Below, in pieces: positions 1-7,897 of a DNA stretch of 64,000 nt. Position numbers and translations under genes: made by a program. The notes under the pieces were generated by a model. The model ran no database searches, had not been told where the DNA came from, and worked only from the letters and a program-made list of their open reading frames with translations. Position 1 is the first letter of the stretch. Each line of letters begins with the position of its first letter. Source of the stretch: Bacillota bacterium (GTDB lineage Bacteria; Bacillota; Clostridia; Peptostreptococcales; Anaerovoracaceae); NCBI GenBank assembly GCA_017437745.1, contig JAFRYI010000018.1, forward strand, positions 35,560-99,559, in the 5' to 3' direction.

Positions 1-1
1 G

Positions 2-796
2 ATGCAGAACGGCATAGAGTCCGGCAAGGACATCTGGTGCAGGCACGACATCCCGTTCGACAACACCGCTTCCGTATGCTCCATAGGCATGGTAAACGTA
101 GGCGACTCCATGGCCGCTATCAAGAAGCTGGTCTTCGACGAGAAGAAGTACACCATGAAGCAGCTCTACGACGCGCTCGAGGCTGACTGGGTAGGATACG
201 AAGACATGCAGAAGGACTTCCTTGCAGCTCCCAAGTACGGCAACGACGATCCTTACGTAGACAAGATCGTGGCCGAGCTCTACAAGATGCTTGCGGATTA
301 CGTAGTCACCAAGCCGACCATCACCGGTGGAACCACCGTTCCCTGCGGCATCTCCATCACGAGCCACCAGCCCGGCGGACTCCTTACCGGAGCCACCCCG
401 GACGGCCGCAAGGCAGGCACACTGCTGGCAGACGGCACCATGAGCCCGATGCAGGGCCGCGACCTCAACGGTCCGGTAGCCGTAATGAAGTCCGCGCTGA
501 ACATAGATCAGGATCCGTGGCAGGCAACGCTGCTCAACATGAAGTTCGACCCGAACAACCTCAAGACCAAGGAGGATCACGAGAAGTTCGCGGCGCTCAT
601 CACCACCTATCTTAAGAACGGCGGCAAGCAGGTACAGTTCAACGTCGTAACTCAGGAGACCCTGATCGACGCTCACGAGCATCCGGAAGCTCACAGAGAG
701 CTGCTCGTCCGCATAGCCGGATACAGCGCTTACTTCGTGCAGCTGAACAACGAGATGCAGGTAGAGGTAATCAACCGCAACATGCAGCACCTGTAA
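2..796 (+). CDS. Glycyl radical enzyme (PFL/diol dehydratase-like), C-terminal part
   Basis: This is the last 264 residues of a glycyl radical enzyme; the 5' part lies outside the window, so the ATG at base 2 is probably internal. The C-terminus carries the glycyl radical loop VRIAGYSAYF, with the radical Gly at about residue 240 of this fragment, 25 residues from the end as is usual. ATPDGRKAG and a TLLNMKF segment, both typical of the family, lie upstream. Family members cleave C-C, C-O, C-N or C-S bonds in strict anaerobes after activation by a radical-SAM activase, which is not in the window. The GYSA form resembles the dehydratase/lyase branches more than classical pyruvate formate-lyase, but the substrate cannot be read from this part. 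Confidence 0.85.
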   Translation: MQNGIESGKDIWCRHDIPFDNTASVCSIGMVNVGDSMAAIKKLVFDEKKYTMKQLYDALEADWVGYEDMQKDFLAAPKYGNDDPYVDKIVAELYKMLADYVVTKPTITGGTTVPCGISITSHQPGGLLTGATPDGRKAGTLLADGTMSPMQGRDLNGPVAVMKSALNIDQDPWQATLLNMKFDPNNLKTKEDHEKFAALITTYLKNGGKQVQFNVVTQETLIDAHEHPEAHRELLVRIAGYSAYFVQLNNEMQVEVINRNMQHL

Positions 797-874
797 AACG
801 CAGGCAGCCGGCGGAAAGATGCAGAGGACGGTCCTAAGCGCCGCCCCCGCAAGTGCAGAACGATAAGTAAAGAC

Positions 875-904
875 AGACCGGAGGTACAAAAGCCTCCGGT
901 CTTT
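875..904 (+). terminator. Rho-independent terminator after glycyl radical enzyme
   Basis: A perfect 10-bp stem (AGACCGGAGG with CCTCCGGTCT) with an 8-nt loop is followed by TTT. It lies 80 bp after the stop codon and separates this gene from the riboswitch unit. Confidence 0.85.
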
Positions 905-1024
905 AATTGAGCCGGTCATGATGCGCGGGCCGTTCTTCCGTTTCATATTTTATCTATAATATACAGCATCTGTATATTTTGTCCTTGTCCTTGTGTTTCT
1001 TAAATGTTAAAATAAATTGGTTAA

Positions 1025-1200
1025 ACGATACGGTGTCCCGATGTGTCAAAACAGCGGGGTGAAAAGGGAAGCAGGTGCAAATCCTGCGCGATCTCGTCAC
1101 TGTAAGCGGGGAGCGCGGCTACAAGCCACTGGTCCGTCGGACCGGGAAGGCAGCCGCAAGCGCGTCGATCCGCAAGTCAGGAGACCTGCCGCATTCGTTC
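1025..1200 (+). promoter_or_regulatory. Cobalamin riboswitch 1
   Basis: Hallmarks appear in order: an AAAAGGGAAGCAGGTGCAAA segment, a CACTGTAAGCG core, GCCACTGG, CCGGGAAGGC and the B12 box at 1174-1190 (AAGTCAGGAGACCTGCC). A possible terminator stem at 1260-1279 lies just before the ribosome binding site of the lipoprotein gene. This fits transcriptional shut-off when cobalamin is plentiful. Confidence 0.92.
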
Positions 1201-1259
1201 GGACGGGCTTATTGCCCAAGCCACGAGGAATTGGCTGGCCGCAGTTTTTAATTTGCATG

Positions 1260-1290
1260 CCTCTGCCTCGCGGCGGAGGTTTTTGATTTT
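1260..1290 (+). terminator. Putative riboswitch expression-platform terminator
   Basis: An 8-bp stem with one mismatch (CCTCTGCC with GGCGGAGG, loop TCGC) is followed by TTTTTGATTTT. It stands between the B12 box and the SD sequence (AGGAGAG at about 1292) of the next gene, where a B12-controlled terminator would be expected. Confidence 0.6.
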
Positions 1291-1306
1291 CAGGAGAGAA
1301 TTATCG

Positions 1307-2368
1307 ATGAAGCACAGAAAGATTATCGCGATCGTAATTTGTCTGGCCATGGCGCTGTCCATGCTGTCGGGCTGCGGCGCGCAGAACACGAATAACGTAG
1401 TTCCGGCCAACAACACCGTCCCGGAGAATTCATCGGACAGCGGAAATACCGTTCCCGTTCCGGCAGGGCCTACGGACGAAGAACTGAGCAAGCTTGCGGA
1501 CATTACCAAGGCGAACGCCAAGGCTGTTGCCGCGGACAAGCTTAAGGAAGGTACCTACGACATAAAGGTGGCGTCCGGTTCCGATCTGTTCAAGATACTG
1601 GACAGCAAGCTGGTAGTCGTAGGAAACGTAATGCAGCTGGTCCTTAAGGTGGAAGGGGACATGTACAGCAAGATGTACGCCGGAAGCGCCGCGGAAGCCG
1701 CGTCCGCTGCCGGTGTAGTGGATGGCGAGACCGATTCCGAAGGCAACACTACGTTCAGGATAGTAGCTAAGTCCCTCAACGAGGTGCTTACCTGCTCCGC
1801 GTTCGCGGACACGGCAGGCAAGTGGTACGACCGCACATTGCTCGCGGATTCAGACACACTGGCGGCTGACGCGTTCAAGCCTGTGGATACCGCGGACGAC
1901 ACTCCCAAGAAAGACGACACCCCGAAGAAGGACGATACGCCCAAGCCGGATGACACTCCCAAACCGGACGATACGCCCAAGCCGGATGACACGCCCAAGC
2001 CGGACGACACTCCTAAGCCTGATGATACGCCCAAGCCCGATGAGACCCCCAAGGACGATGGCCCGGCAGACGGCGACTACAAGGTAAGCGTTTCGTTCAG
2101 CGGCGGCACAGGAAAGGCAAGGATTACTTCCCCGGCCACTCTGCATGTAAGCGGCGGAAAAATGACGGTTACCGTAACATGGAGCAGCGCGAATTACGAT
2201 TACATGAAGGTTGGCGGCACAAAGTACAACAACCAGAATCCCGGCGGTAATTCGGTATTCACGTTCCCGATCCCCGGTCTTGGCAAGTCCTTTACCGTAA
2301 TAGGCGATACCACCGCCATGAGCACGCCTCACGAGATAGAGTATACGGTCCGTTTCGACCTGCAGTAA
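1307..2368 (+). CDS. Riboswitch-controlled surface lipoprotein with two beta-type domains
   Basis: A 353-residue lipoprotein: the signal peptide ends in lipobox LSGC (MALSMLSGCG). The ATG at 1307 was chosen over an in-frame ATG at 1253 because AGGAGAG sits just upstream and the signal peptide starts there. Domain A follows (roughly residues 80-180), starting EGTYDIKV and ending near WYDRTLL. Then come nine copies of a six-residue Asp/Pro/Lys linker (DDTPKP type) and domain B (roughly 255-353), with WSSANYDYM and a THEIEYT-like end. Both domains recur at 13928-15010, and domain A also at 9160-9615. A cobalamin riboswitch lies upstream and the wall protein follows 42 bp later. I infer capture of a corrinoid, tetrapyrrole or cobalt at the cell surface; the ligand is unproven. 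Confidence 0.8.
   Translation: MKHRKIIAIVICLAMALSMLSGCGAQNTNNVVPANNTVPENSSDSGNTVPVPAGPTDEELSKLADITKANAKAVAADKLKEGTYDIKVASGSDLFKILDSKLVVVGNVMQLVLKVEGDMYSKMYAGSAAEAASAAGVVDGETDSEGNTTFRIVAKSLNEVLTCSAFADTAGKWYDRTLLADSDTLAADAFKPVDTADDTPKKDDTPKKDDTPKPDDTPKPDDTPKPDDTPKPDDTPKPDDTPKPDETPKDDGPADGDYKVSVSFSGGTGKARITSPATLHVSGGKMTVTVTWSSANYDYMKVGGTKYNNQNPGGNSVFTFPIPGLGKSFTVIGDTTAMSTPHEIEYTVRFDLQ
1895..2056 (+). repeat. Nine tandem 18-bp coding repeats (DDTPKP linker)
   Basis: Nine in-frame 18-bp units encode DDTPKK twice, DDTPKP six times and DETPKD once. They form a charged, proline-rich spacer between the two folded domains of the lipoprotein, probably extending the outer domain through the wall. The copy number is likely to vary between strains. 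Confidence 0.9.
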
Positions 2369-2410
2369 TAGGCTATTATCACTTCGATTTTATATAAAGG
2401 AGAGTGTGTT

Positions 2411-4768
2411 ATGAAAAAAAGAAGTTATCGTTTAGTCAGTATCCTGCTAGCGCTGCTGCTGGTGATCTGCCTGACTCCTGCAACGGTGTTCGCCACACTT
2501 GCGAATGGAGATGCATACGCAGGCGAAGAAGTCACGTTCCTCTATACCGACAAGAACGGAGTTGATACTGACTTCGGAATGTTCACCAGACAGGGTGGCA
2601 CTACCTGCGAGATCAAAGGTGACAAAGTAATCATCCACTATGTACCTAAGAACATTACTGTATATGTAGGAATACATTGGGGCACAACTGCGGGCACTTT
2701 CTCAGCCGATTCTGTAGATGTTGAGCTTAAAAACGGCGCACTCGATATTGAATTGGACAAGACTAACTGCGGAAAACTTGTGCAAGCAGTAGCGATCAAG
2801 GAGACCAGAAGTACCGATGAAGCCGGTAACGAAACGGTTACATATTCATCCAGTTCCCAGCTTTATCTGGCCATCCCCACAGAGGAAAAGATCAAAGCTC
2901 AGGAACCGGTCGAGCCGGGAGACGGCTCCGGCGGGGAGAGCACGACCGTTACCAAACTGCCTTATTCCGGCGACGCAGTTGCTTTCTATAAGGAAGATCT
3001 TACCAGCACTTTCGGAATGCTCACACCGCAGGACGGTTCCTACTGGGCTCTGGACGGTGATAATGTCGTAATTCACATCATTCCTAAGAACACTACCATA
3101 TATAGCGCCATCCACTGGGGAGCAATTACCGATGATCCGCGCACAAAGGATGTAGATTTCAATGCTGACGGTACTATAGATCTTAAGCTTGCAGCTGCAG
3201 ATTACTGCGGATACGCTCATCCGGTAGCTCCTGTTAAGGCTAAGGACGGCGGAACCACATCCGATCAGTATTATCTTGCCGTTCCGGCAAAGGATAAGCT
3301 TAGGTCGATGGCAGATGTTCAGGCCGATCTGGATGCCGCTGCGGCTGTAGAGGAGAAGATAGACGCCATTGGTACCGTAACTCTGGAGAGCGAAGAAAAG
3401 ATCGTTGCGGCACGTAAGGCTTATGATGCTCTTACCGACGCGCAGAAGAAGTACGTATCCAACGCCGCGGATCTTACCGCTGCGGAAGCAGCGCTCGAGG
3501 CTCTTAAGAATGCCCAGGAAGCTGCCCACACACCTCTTACGGTTACCAACAAGGTCGGCATGTTCAAGGTCGTTGAGGACAGCGCTTTCCTGGATACCGC
3601 GGAAGACGGCAGCAAGACTCTGGTGTTCGCGCTGAACGGAAGCGGTTATTCCAACCTCTTTAAGGGTACTTACGAGGAAGCCAAGGCAAACGGCGCGGAC
3701 AAGACCAAGTGGATCGTCGGCGAAAAGAACGCCGACGGAAAACTTGAGTTCAAGATGCCCGTAAAGGACGGCGAGACTTACATTCCCGTAGTAGCGATAT
3801 CCAACAGCTATCTCGAAAAATATGAAGCCGGCCAGAACCCGATCGAAAGAGCGTTCTTCCCGCGTCAGTTCACATTAGATGCGACCGCCAAGACCTTGCT
3901 GGTAGAGGATTATAAGGCCAGCAAGGATCTGGAGATCATTAACGAAGTCAAGATGTTCAAGCCGACCGGCGCCAAGCTGACGACCGTAGGAGGCCCCAAC
4001 TCCAATGACTACGCTACCACTCTTGATCTCGCGTACGGCAGCGTTTCCTTCGACAAGGCGTTCATAGGTAATGCATCCGACGCCGGATCCGACAAGGTCA
4101 CTGTAGTTAACTTCGCGGACGGAGCTTTCAGTTTCAAGCTTAGATGGGTCGCTACCAAGGGAGACCCGACATCCGTCGTCAACCTTATGGATGAACCCTT
4201 TACCGTATCCTTCCACTCTGTCAGCAAGGATACCTGGTACGAGAGAGTGTTCACCGTCAGCGAGAATAAGGGCACACTTACTATTACAGAAGCCACCAAG
4301 CAGGACGAGGACGCTGTCGTTAAGGTGGTATCCGTAAAGGACAAGAACGGCAAGACCGTTGCGTTCACTCTCGGTGACGTCGCCAAGGAAAACGAGCTCA
4401 CCAAGCCGATAGCGGTCAAGGTCAATGCCAAGGTGGAGAACGAAGAGTCCATAAACATCGAGTGGCAGAAGGATCTTAAGGTCCCGGCCGGAACCGAGTT
4501 CCCGGTCACCATCGAGTTCGAGTACAAGAACAAGGACCAGAACTTCTACATGTACCACTTCGACGGAAAGGACTGGAAGGTAGTAGGCGAGGGCAAGGGC
4601 GGAAAAGCCACCGTTACCTTCGACAGCCTGTCTCCCACAGCTCTTGTATCCGTCAAGAATCCTAATACCGGTGACGCTTCCGACCTCTACGTATGGGCAG
4701 GCGCGTTCGTGGTATTCGCCGCCGCAGCCGTAGTACTTGCGGGAAGACGCAGAAAAGAAGAAAAGTAG
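2411..4768 (+). CDS. Sortase-anchored wall protein with repeated surface domains
   Basis: 785 residues with SD AAGGAGAG upstream. A signal peptide (about residues 1-30) precedes two homologous domains (about 37-160 and 180-300), each with an FGM segment, a VIIHxxPKN strand and an IHWG motif. A helical spacer follows that contains the ALTDAQKKYV motif seen in FIVAR-like linkers. Two further beta-rich regions (about 375-500 and 505-645) each begin with a VxMFK motif. The end is NPNTGD, a hydrophobic segment and an RRRKEEK tail, that is, a sortase substrate signal of the NPxTG type. It is co-transcribed with the lipoprotein under riboswitch 1. It could be the outermost receptor of a corrinoid or tetrapyrrole capture chain; that role is inferred. 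The repeated domains are not assigned to a named family here. Confidence 0.8.
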   Translation: MKKRSYRLVSILLALLLVICLTPATVFATLANGDAYAGEEVTFLYTDKNGVDTDFGMFTRQGGTTCEIKGDKVIIHYVPKNITVYVGIHWGTTAGTFSADSVDVELKNGALDIELDKTNCGKLVQAVAIKETRSTDEAGNETVTYSSSSQLYLAIPTEEKIKAQEPVEPGDGSGGESTTVTKLPYSGDAVAFYKEDLTSTFGMLTPQDGSYWALDGDNVVIHIIPKNTTIYSAIHWGAITDDPRTKDVDFNADGTIDLKLAAADYCGYAHPVAPVKAKDGGTTSDQYYLAVPAKDKLRSMADVQADLDAAAAVEEKIDAIGTVTLESEEKIVAARKAYDALTDAQKKYVSNAADLTAAEAALEALKNAQEAAHTPLTVTNKVGMFKVVEDSAFLDTAEDGSKTLVFALNGSGYSNLFKGTYEEAKANGADKTKWIVGEKNADGKLEFKMPVKDGETYIPVVAISNSYLEKYEAGQNPIERAFFPRQFTLDATAKTLLVEDYKASKDLEIINEVKMFKPTGAKLTTVGGPNSNDYATTLDLAYGSVSFDKAFIGNASDAGSDKVTVVNFADGAFSFKLRWVATKGDPTSVVNLMDEPFTVSFHSVSKDTWYERVFTVSENKGTLTITEATKQDEDAVVKVVSVKDKNGKTVAFTLGDVAKENELTKPIAVKVNAKVENEESINIEWQKDLKVPAGTEFPVTIEFEYKNKDQNFYMYHFDGKDWKVVGEGKGGKATVTFDSLSPTALVSVKNPNTGDASDLYVWAGAFVVFAAAAVVLAGRRRKEEK

Positions 4769-4800
4769 AACCTCCTCCAAAAGTATGTTCTATTGATCAA

Positions 4801-4833
4801 AACTCCCCTCCGGAAACAGAGGGGAGTTTTCTT
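4801..4833 (+). terminator. Terminator of the surface-protein unit
   Basis: Perfect 10-bp stem AACTCCCCTC/GAGGGGAGTT followed by TTCTT, 33 bp after the stop codon of the wall protein. Confidence 0.9.
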
Positions 4834-4875
4834 ATTGTTAAATAACCTGAGACTTATCAGATCGGTATGCATATG

Positions 4876-4901
4876 ACAAAGCCCCGCGTTTTGAGCGGGG
4901 C
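4876..4901 (-). terminator. Terminator of the minus-strand chelatase/importer operon
   Basis: Stem GCCCCGC/GCGGGGC; read on the minus strand it is followed by TTTGTC. It lies 44 bp beyond the cbiK stop codon, facing the convergent unit. Confidence 0.75.
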
Positions 4902-4944
4902 CTGTACGGTCTATCTGATTTGTACTTGATCTAGCACTCCGGGA

Positions 4945-5742
4945 TCATCCTTCGATCGCCTGTTTGCAGTGGTATGCTATCATACGCTGGATACGCCAGT
5001 CGCTTCCAAGACCAGCAACACGGCAGGTAACTTTGCAGCCTGCTTTCTCGAAGGTGCTCTTCCAGGAATCGTCGTCATCGCCCGCCATGTCGTTCGTGGC
5101 GTGGTCTCCGGCGACTATCATGAGAGGGGAGAGCAGCACTTTTTTATAGCCGCGTTCCTTAACGATCTTTACCATGTCTTCCAGCGTGGGCTCGGCCTCG
5201 ACGGTGCCGATGAACATGTTTTTGTATCCTTTGGATTCAATGGTCTGCTGAAGCTTTGCGTACCCTTCGTTAGCGCTGTGCTCCGTGCCGTGTCCCATGA
5301 ACACCCTTGCGGTGTCTTCGTCCGCGAGCGGAGAAGTTATCTGGTCCAGTATCACCGCCATGTGGCGGAAGTCCATGTCATTTGTAAGCAGGGCGCGGCC
5401 TACGCGTATGTCAGCTATGCGGCCCTTGAAATCCTTTGCGGCGTTTACGATCTTCTTGTCGTACTCGTCGCCTTCCAGCATATGCGTGGGCATTATTATG
5501 ACCTGCTTTATGCCTTCCGCGGCAAGCTTTTCCAGCGCTTCCGATACGCTGTCGATCTTTATGCCGTCGCGCTCCAGGAGCTTCTTTCTTATGATGTTGG
5601 ATGTGAAAGCTCTGCGGACCTCCCATTCGGGGTTTCTTTCCGCCAGGGTGCTCTCGATCGCTCCTATGGTAACGCTGCGAGTGTCCTCGTAACTGGTTCC
5701 GAAGCTTACTGCCAGTATCACAGGACGCGGCTCTTTTGTCAT
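4945..5742 (-). CDS. cbiK: Sirohydrochlorin cobaltochelatase CbiK, cytosolic
   Basis: 265 residues with no signal peptide. It matches class II chelatases of the CbiK family: N-terminal VSFGTSYEDTR, PTHMLEG (His87), MGHGTEHSAN (His151/His155) and VAGDHATNDM (His214). The His pair formed by HG...H and GDH binds the metal in CbiK. CbiK inserts Co(II) into sirohydrochlorin at the start of anaerobic cobalamin synthesis. It is the last gene of a six-gene minus-strand operon and starts 4 bp after the ATPase gene. A second, exported CbiK-like protein is the first gene of the same operon, so the two copies sit on opposite sides of the membrane. Confidence 0.92.
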   Translation of the reverse strand: MTKEPRPVILAVSFGTSYEDTRSVTIGAIESTLAERNPEWEVRRAFTSNIIRKKLLERDGIKIDSVSEALEKLAAEGIKQVIIMPTHMLEGDEYDKKIVNAAKDFKGRIADIRVGRALLTNDMDFRHMAVILDQITSPLADEDTARVFMGHGTEHSANEGYAKLQQTIESKGYKNMFIGTVEAEPTLEDMVKIVKERGYKKVLLSPLMIVAGDHATNDMAGDDDDSWKSTFEKAGCKVTCRVAGLGSDWRIQRMIAYHCKQAIEG

Positions 5743-5746
5743 GTCG

Positions 5747-6856
5747 TTAAACCTCTTTCCTTATTATCTCTTTTCCCAGTTTTTCGGCAAACGCTATGAG
5801 CTCGGCGCAGCGGCGGTTGCCGTGCCCGAAGTTCTCGGTGCATATTATCAGGCTGTCGCAGCCCTTAAGGCACTCAATGGCTTCCTGCAGCGCGCTTTCG
5901 GACACTTCCGTGTAGGACGGAACGCTTATCACTTTTGCCGCCAGGTCCTTAGCCACCTGGTAGTCTATGTCGTTCTCGGACAGTATTCCCGCGGCGAAGG
6001 GCACCAGTTGCTTCTGCAGGCTCCTGAAGGTGTGGACTCCGGTGCCGCCTCCGCAAAGAACGAAGGCCTTGGGCTCGCCCTCCACGCGCAGCATCTCCAG
6101 GCAGCCGAAGAGGGGATTGTAGGTGCCGTCCTTAAGATCGTACAGATCCGTTACAAGGTCGTGCCTGAATATCTCCTCCGCGGAGCCGTAGTGCGCTATG
6201 GTATCGCCTTTTACGCACATTACGTAGTCGGAGACACGCTCCGCCATGTCCAGCTCGTGCAGAGACATCACTACCGCGATGTTCTTCTCCTGGGCAAGCT
6301 TTCTCATGGTGCCCAGAAGCTCCAGCTTGTAGCGCACGTCCAGGTAGGAAGTAGGCTCGTCCAGAACTATTATCTGGGGCTGCTGGCATATGGCGCGGGC
6401 AAGCAGGACTCTCTGGCGCTGTCCGTCGCTTATCCGGCGGTAGTCGCGGTCTTTAAGCTCCGTGATGTTTACCTTTGCCATGGTCTCGGAAACTATGCGG
6501 CGGTCTTCGTCGGTGAGTATTCCGAGCCTTCCGGTGTGGGGGTAGCGGCCCGTTGCCACAACGTCCTCGCAGGTCATCATCTCCGTGCGCAGGCGCTGCG
6601 TAAGAACTACCGATACCTGTTTGGCAAGATCCCTGCTGGTAAGGGTATCCAGTTCCTTGTCTCCCACGTATACGGTACCTGCTATCGTCTTCAGGTATTT
6701 TGTGAGAGTCTTGAGTATGGTGGATTTGCCGGAGCCGTTGGGCCCGATGAGCGTCAGCACCTTGCCGCGCTGGACGTGTATGTTTATGTCGTGGATGAGG
6801 GGTTTTCCGTCGTAGCCTACGGAGAGATCGGACGTTTTAAGGATGTATTCCTGCAT
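5747..6856 (-). CDS. BtuD/FecE-type ABC ATPase with extra C-terminal domain
   Basis: 369 residues. The start at 6856 overlaps the permease stop by one base (TAATG) and follows an AAGGGAGG-like SD; a longer frame reaching 7009 lies inside the permease gene. Walker A is GPNGSGKST, the signature is ISDGQRQRV (Asp instead of the usual Gly), and Walker B is IIVLDEPTSYLD, with the switch His in SLHELDMAE. The ATPase ends near residue 255. About 110 more residues follow, beginning with a glycine-rich FVLCGGGTGVH and ending with CTENFGHGNR. This tail resembles a small Rossmann-like or nucleotide-binding domain and is absent from standard BtuD/FhuC proteins. It energises the adjacent permease. Confidence 0.88.
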   Translation of the reverse strand: MQEYILKTSDLSVGYDGKPLIHDINIHVQRGKVLTLIGPNGSGKSTILKTLTKYLKTIAGTVYVGDKELDTLTSRDLAKQVSVVLTQRLRTEMMTCEDVVATGRYPHTGRLGILTDEDRRIVSETMAKVNITELKDRDYRRISDGQRQRVLLARAICQQPQIIVLDEPTSYLDVRYKLELLGTMRKLAQEKNIAVVMSLHELDMAERVSDYVMCVKGDTIAHYGSAEEIFRHDLVTDLYDLKDGTYNPLFGCLEMLRVEGEPKAFVLCGGGTGVHTFRSLQKQLVPFAAGILSENDIDYQVAKDLAAKVISVPSYTEVSESALQEAIECLKGCDSLIICTENFGHGNRRCAELIAFAEKLGKEIIRKEV

Positions 6857-7893
6857 TACGCTTCCCTCCTTCTCTTGATCATGATGGAGATGACTATAGG
6901 AGCCCCGAAAATGGCTGTTACAGAGCTGATCGACAGCTCGGTGGGTGAAAATACCGTCCTGGCGATAAGATCGCACAGAAGGCAGAATATGGCCCCTCCG
7001 AGGAAGCATCCGGGAATGACTACTATCGGCTTTGCTGTGCCAAGAACGCGCTTTACGATGTGCGGAACGGCTATGCCCACGAAGGATATCGGACCTGCGA
7101 AGGCAGTTACCGTTGCGGCTAGAAGGCTGGACAGAAGCACCAGGAAGAACCTGAAGCGCTTAATGTTGACGCCCATGTTCATCGCGTAGTCCTCGCCCAG
7201 CTGATAGGCGCTTATGGGTTTAGCCATCAGGAAGGTGCAGACGGAGCAGATGATCACCACTACGGTCATTACGTGTACGTTCTCCCAGGATATTCCGGAG
7301 AAGCTTCCCTTGGACCAGTTGTGCAGGTTTACTATGCTGGCGTCGCTGGCGAAGGTTACTACGAAGTCCGTTATGGCTGAACATATGTAACCGACCATTA
7401 CGCCGCTTACTATAAGCATGGAAGCGTTGCTTACCTTCTGGGATATCACCAGTACGAAGCCCATGGATACCATGGCCCCCACAAAGGCGGCCATTATCGT
7501 AAAGGCCGAGGAAAGTCCGCCGGAGGCCTGCATCACGAATACCATTGTAAGCGCTACCGTAAGCTTGGCTCCGGAGGAGATGCCCAGAACGTAAGGACCC
7601 GCTATGGGGTTTCCGAAGAAGGTCTGGAGCAGGAATCCCGCAAGGCCCAAAGCGCCGCCCAGTATAAGGCAGGCCAGGAGCCTGGGGAGACGTATCTGGT
7701 GAAGTATCGCGTACATCGTGGAGATGAGGCTTCCCGTTTCCGCGGTGGGGCCGTCCCTGAATACGCTTATTATCTTATCCGCCGGAATGCTGTAGCTTCC
7801 GATGCTTATGTTCAGCACCACAAGGACCAGCATCAGCACGAACAGGATTATGAGGGCGACGGTTATGCGCCCGGTTCTCTTGTCTTTCTGCAT
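6856..7893 (-). CDS. FecCD/BtuC-family importer permease
   Basis: 345 residues, strongly hydrophobic, with about ten predicted membrane segments. It shows the family's typical features: RLPRLLACLILGGALG after the first helices, GNPIAGPYVLGISSGA, and PHIVKRVLG near the end (the cytoplasmic loop that contacts the ATPase). It lies between the binding lipoprotein (4 bp away) and the ATPase (1-bp overlap), completing a BtuCDF-type importer. In this family the substrate can be cobalamin, heme, siderophore or another chelate. Riboswitch control and the neighbouring chelatases favour a corrinoid, tetrapyrrole or cobalt substrate. Confidence 0.92.
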   Translation of the reverse strand: MQKDKRTGRITVALIILFVLMLVLVVLNISIGSYSIPADKIISVFRDGPTAETGSLISTMYAILHQIRLPRLLACLILGGALGLAGFLLQTFFGNPIAGPYVLGISSGAKLTVALTMVFVMQASGGLSSAFTIMAAFVGAMVSMGFVLVISQKVSNASMLIVSGVMVGYICSAITDFVVTFASDASIVNLHNWSKGSFSGISWENVHVMTVVVIICSVCTFLMAKPISAYQLGEDYAMNMGVNIKRFRFFLVLLSSLLAATVTAFAGPISFVGIAVPHIVKRVLGTAKPIVVIPGCFLGGAIFCLLCDLIARTVFSPTELSISSVTAIFGAPIVISIMIKRRREA

Positions 7894-7897
7894 GGCT

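Noticed and set aside
1017..1286. 89-residue frame across riboswitch 1
   Set aside because: It lies entirely in the aptamer and terminator region; the RNA signature explains the sequence.
1555..2052. Open minus-strand frame opposite the lipoprotein gene
   Set aside because: It is the mirror of the repetitive DDTPKP coding region and gives a meaningless Gly/Val/Ser repeat; no SD, and the plus-strand gene is clear.
1895..2056. Short tandem repeats that could look like a CRISPR array
   Set aside because: The 18-bp units abut, stay in frame and encode a linker; there are no spacers.
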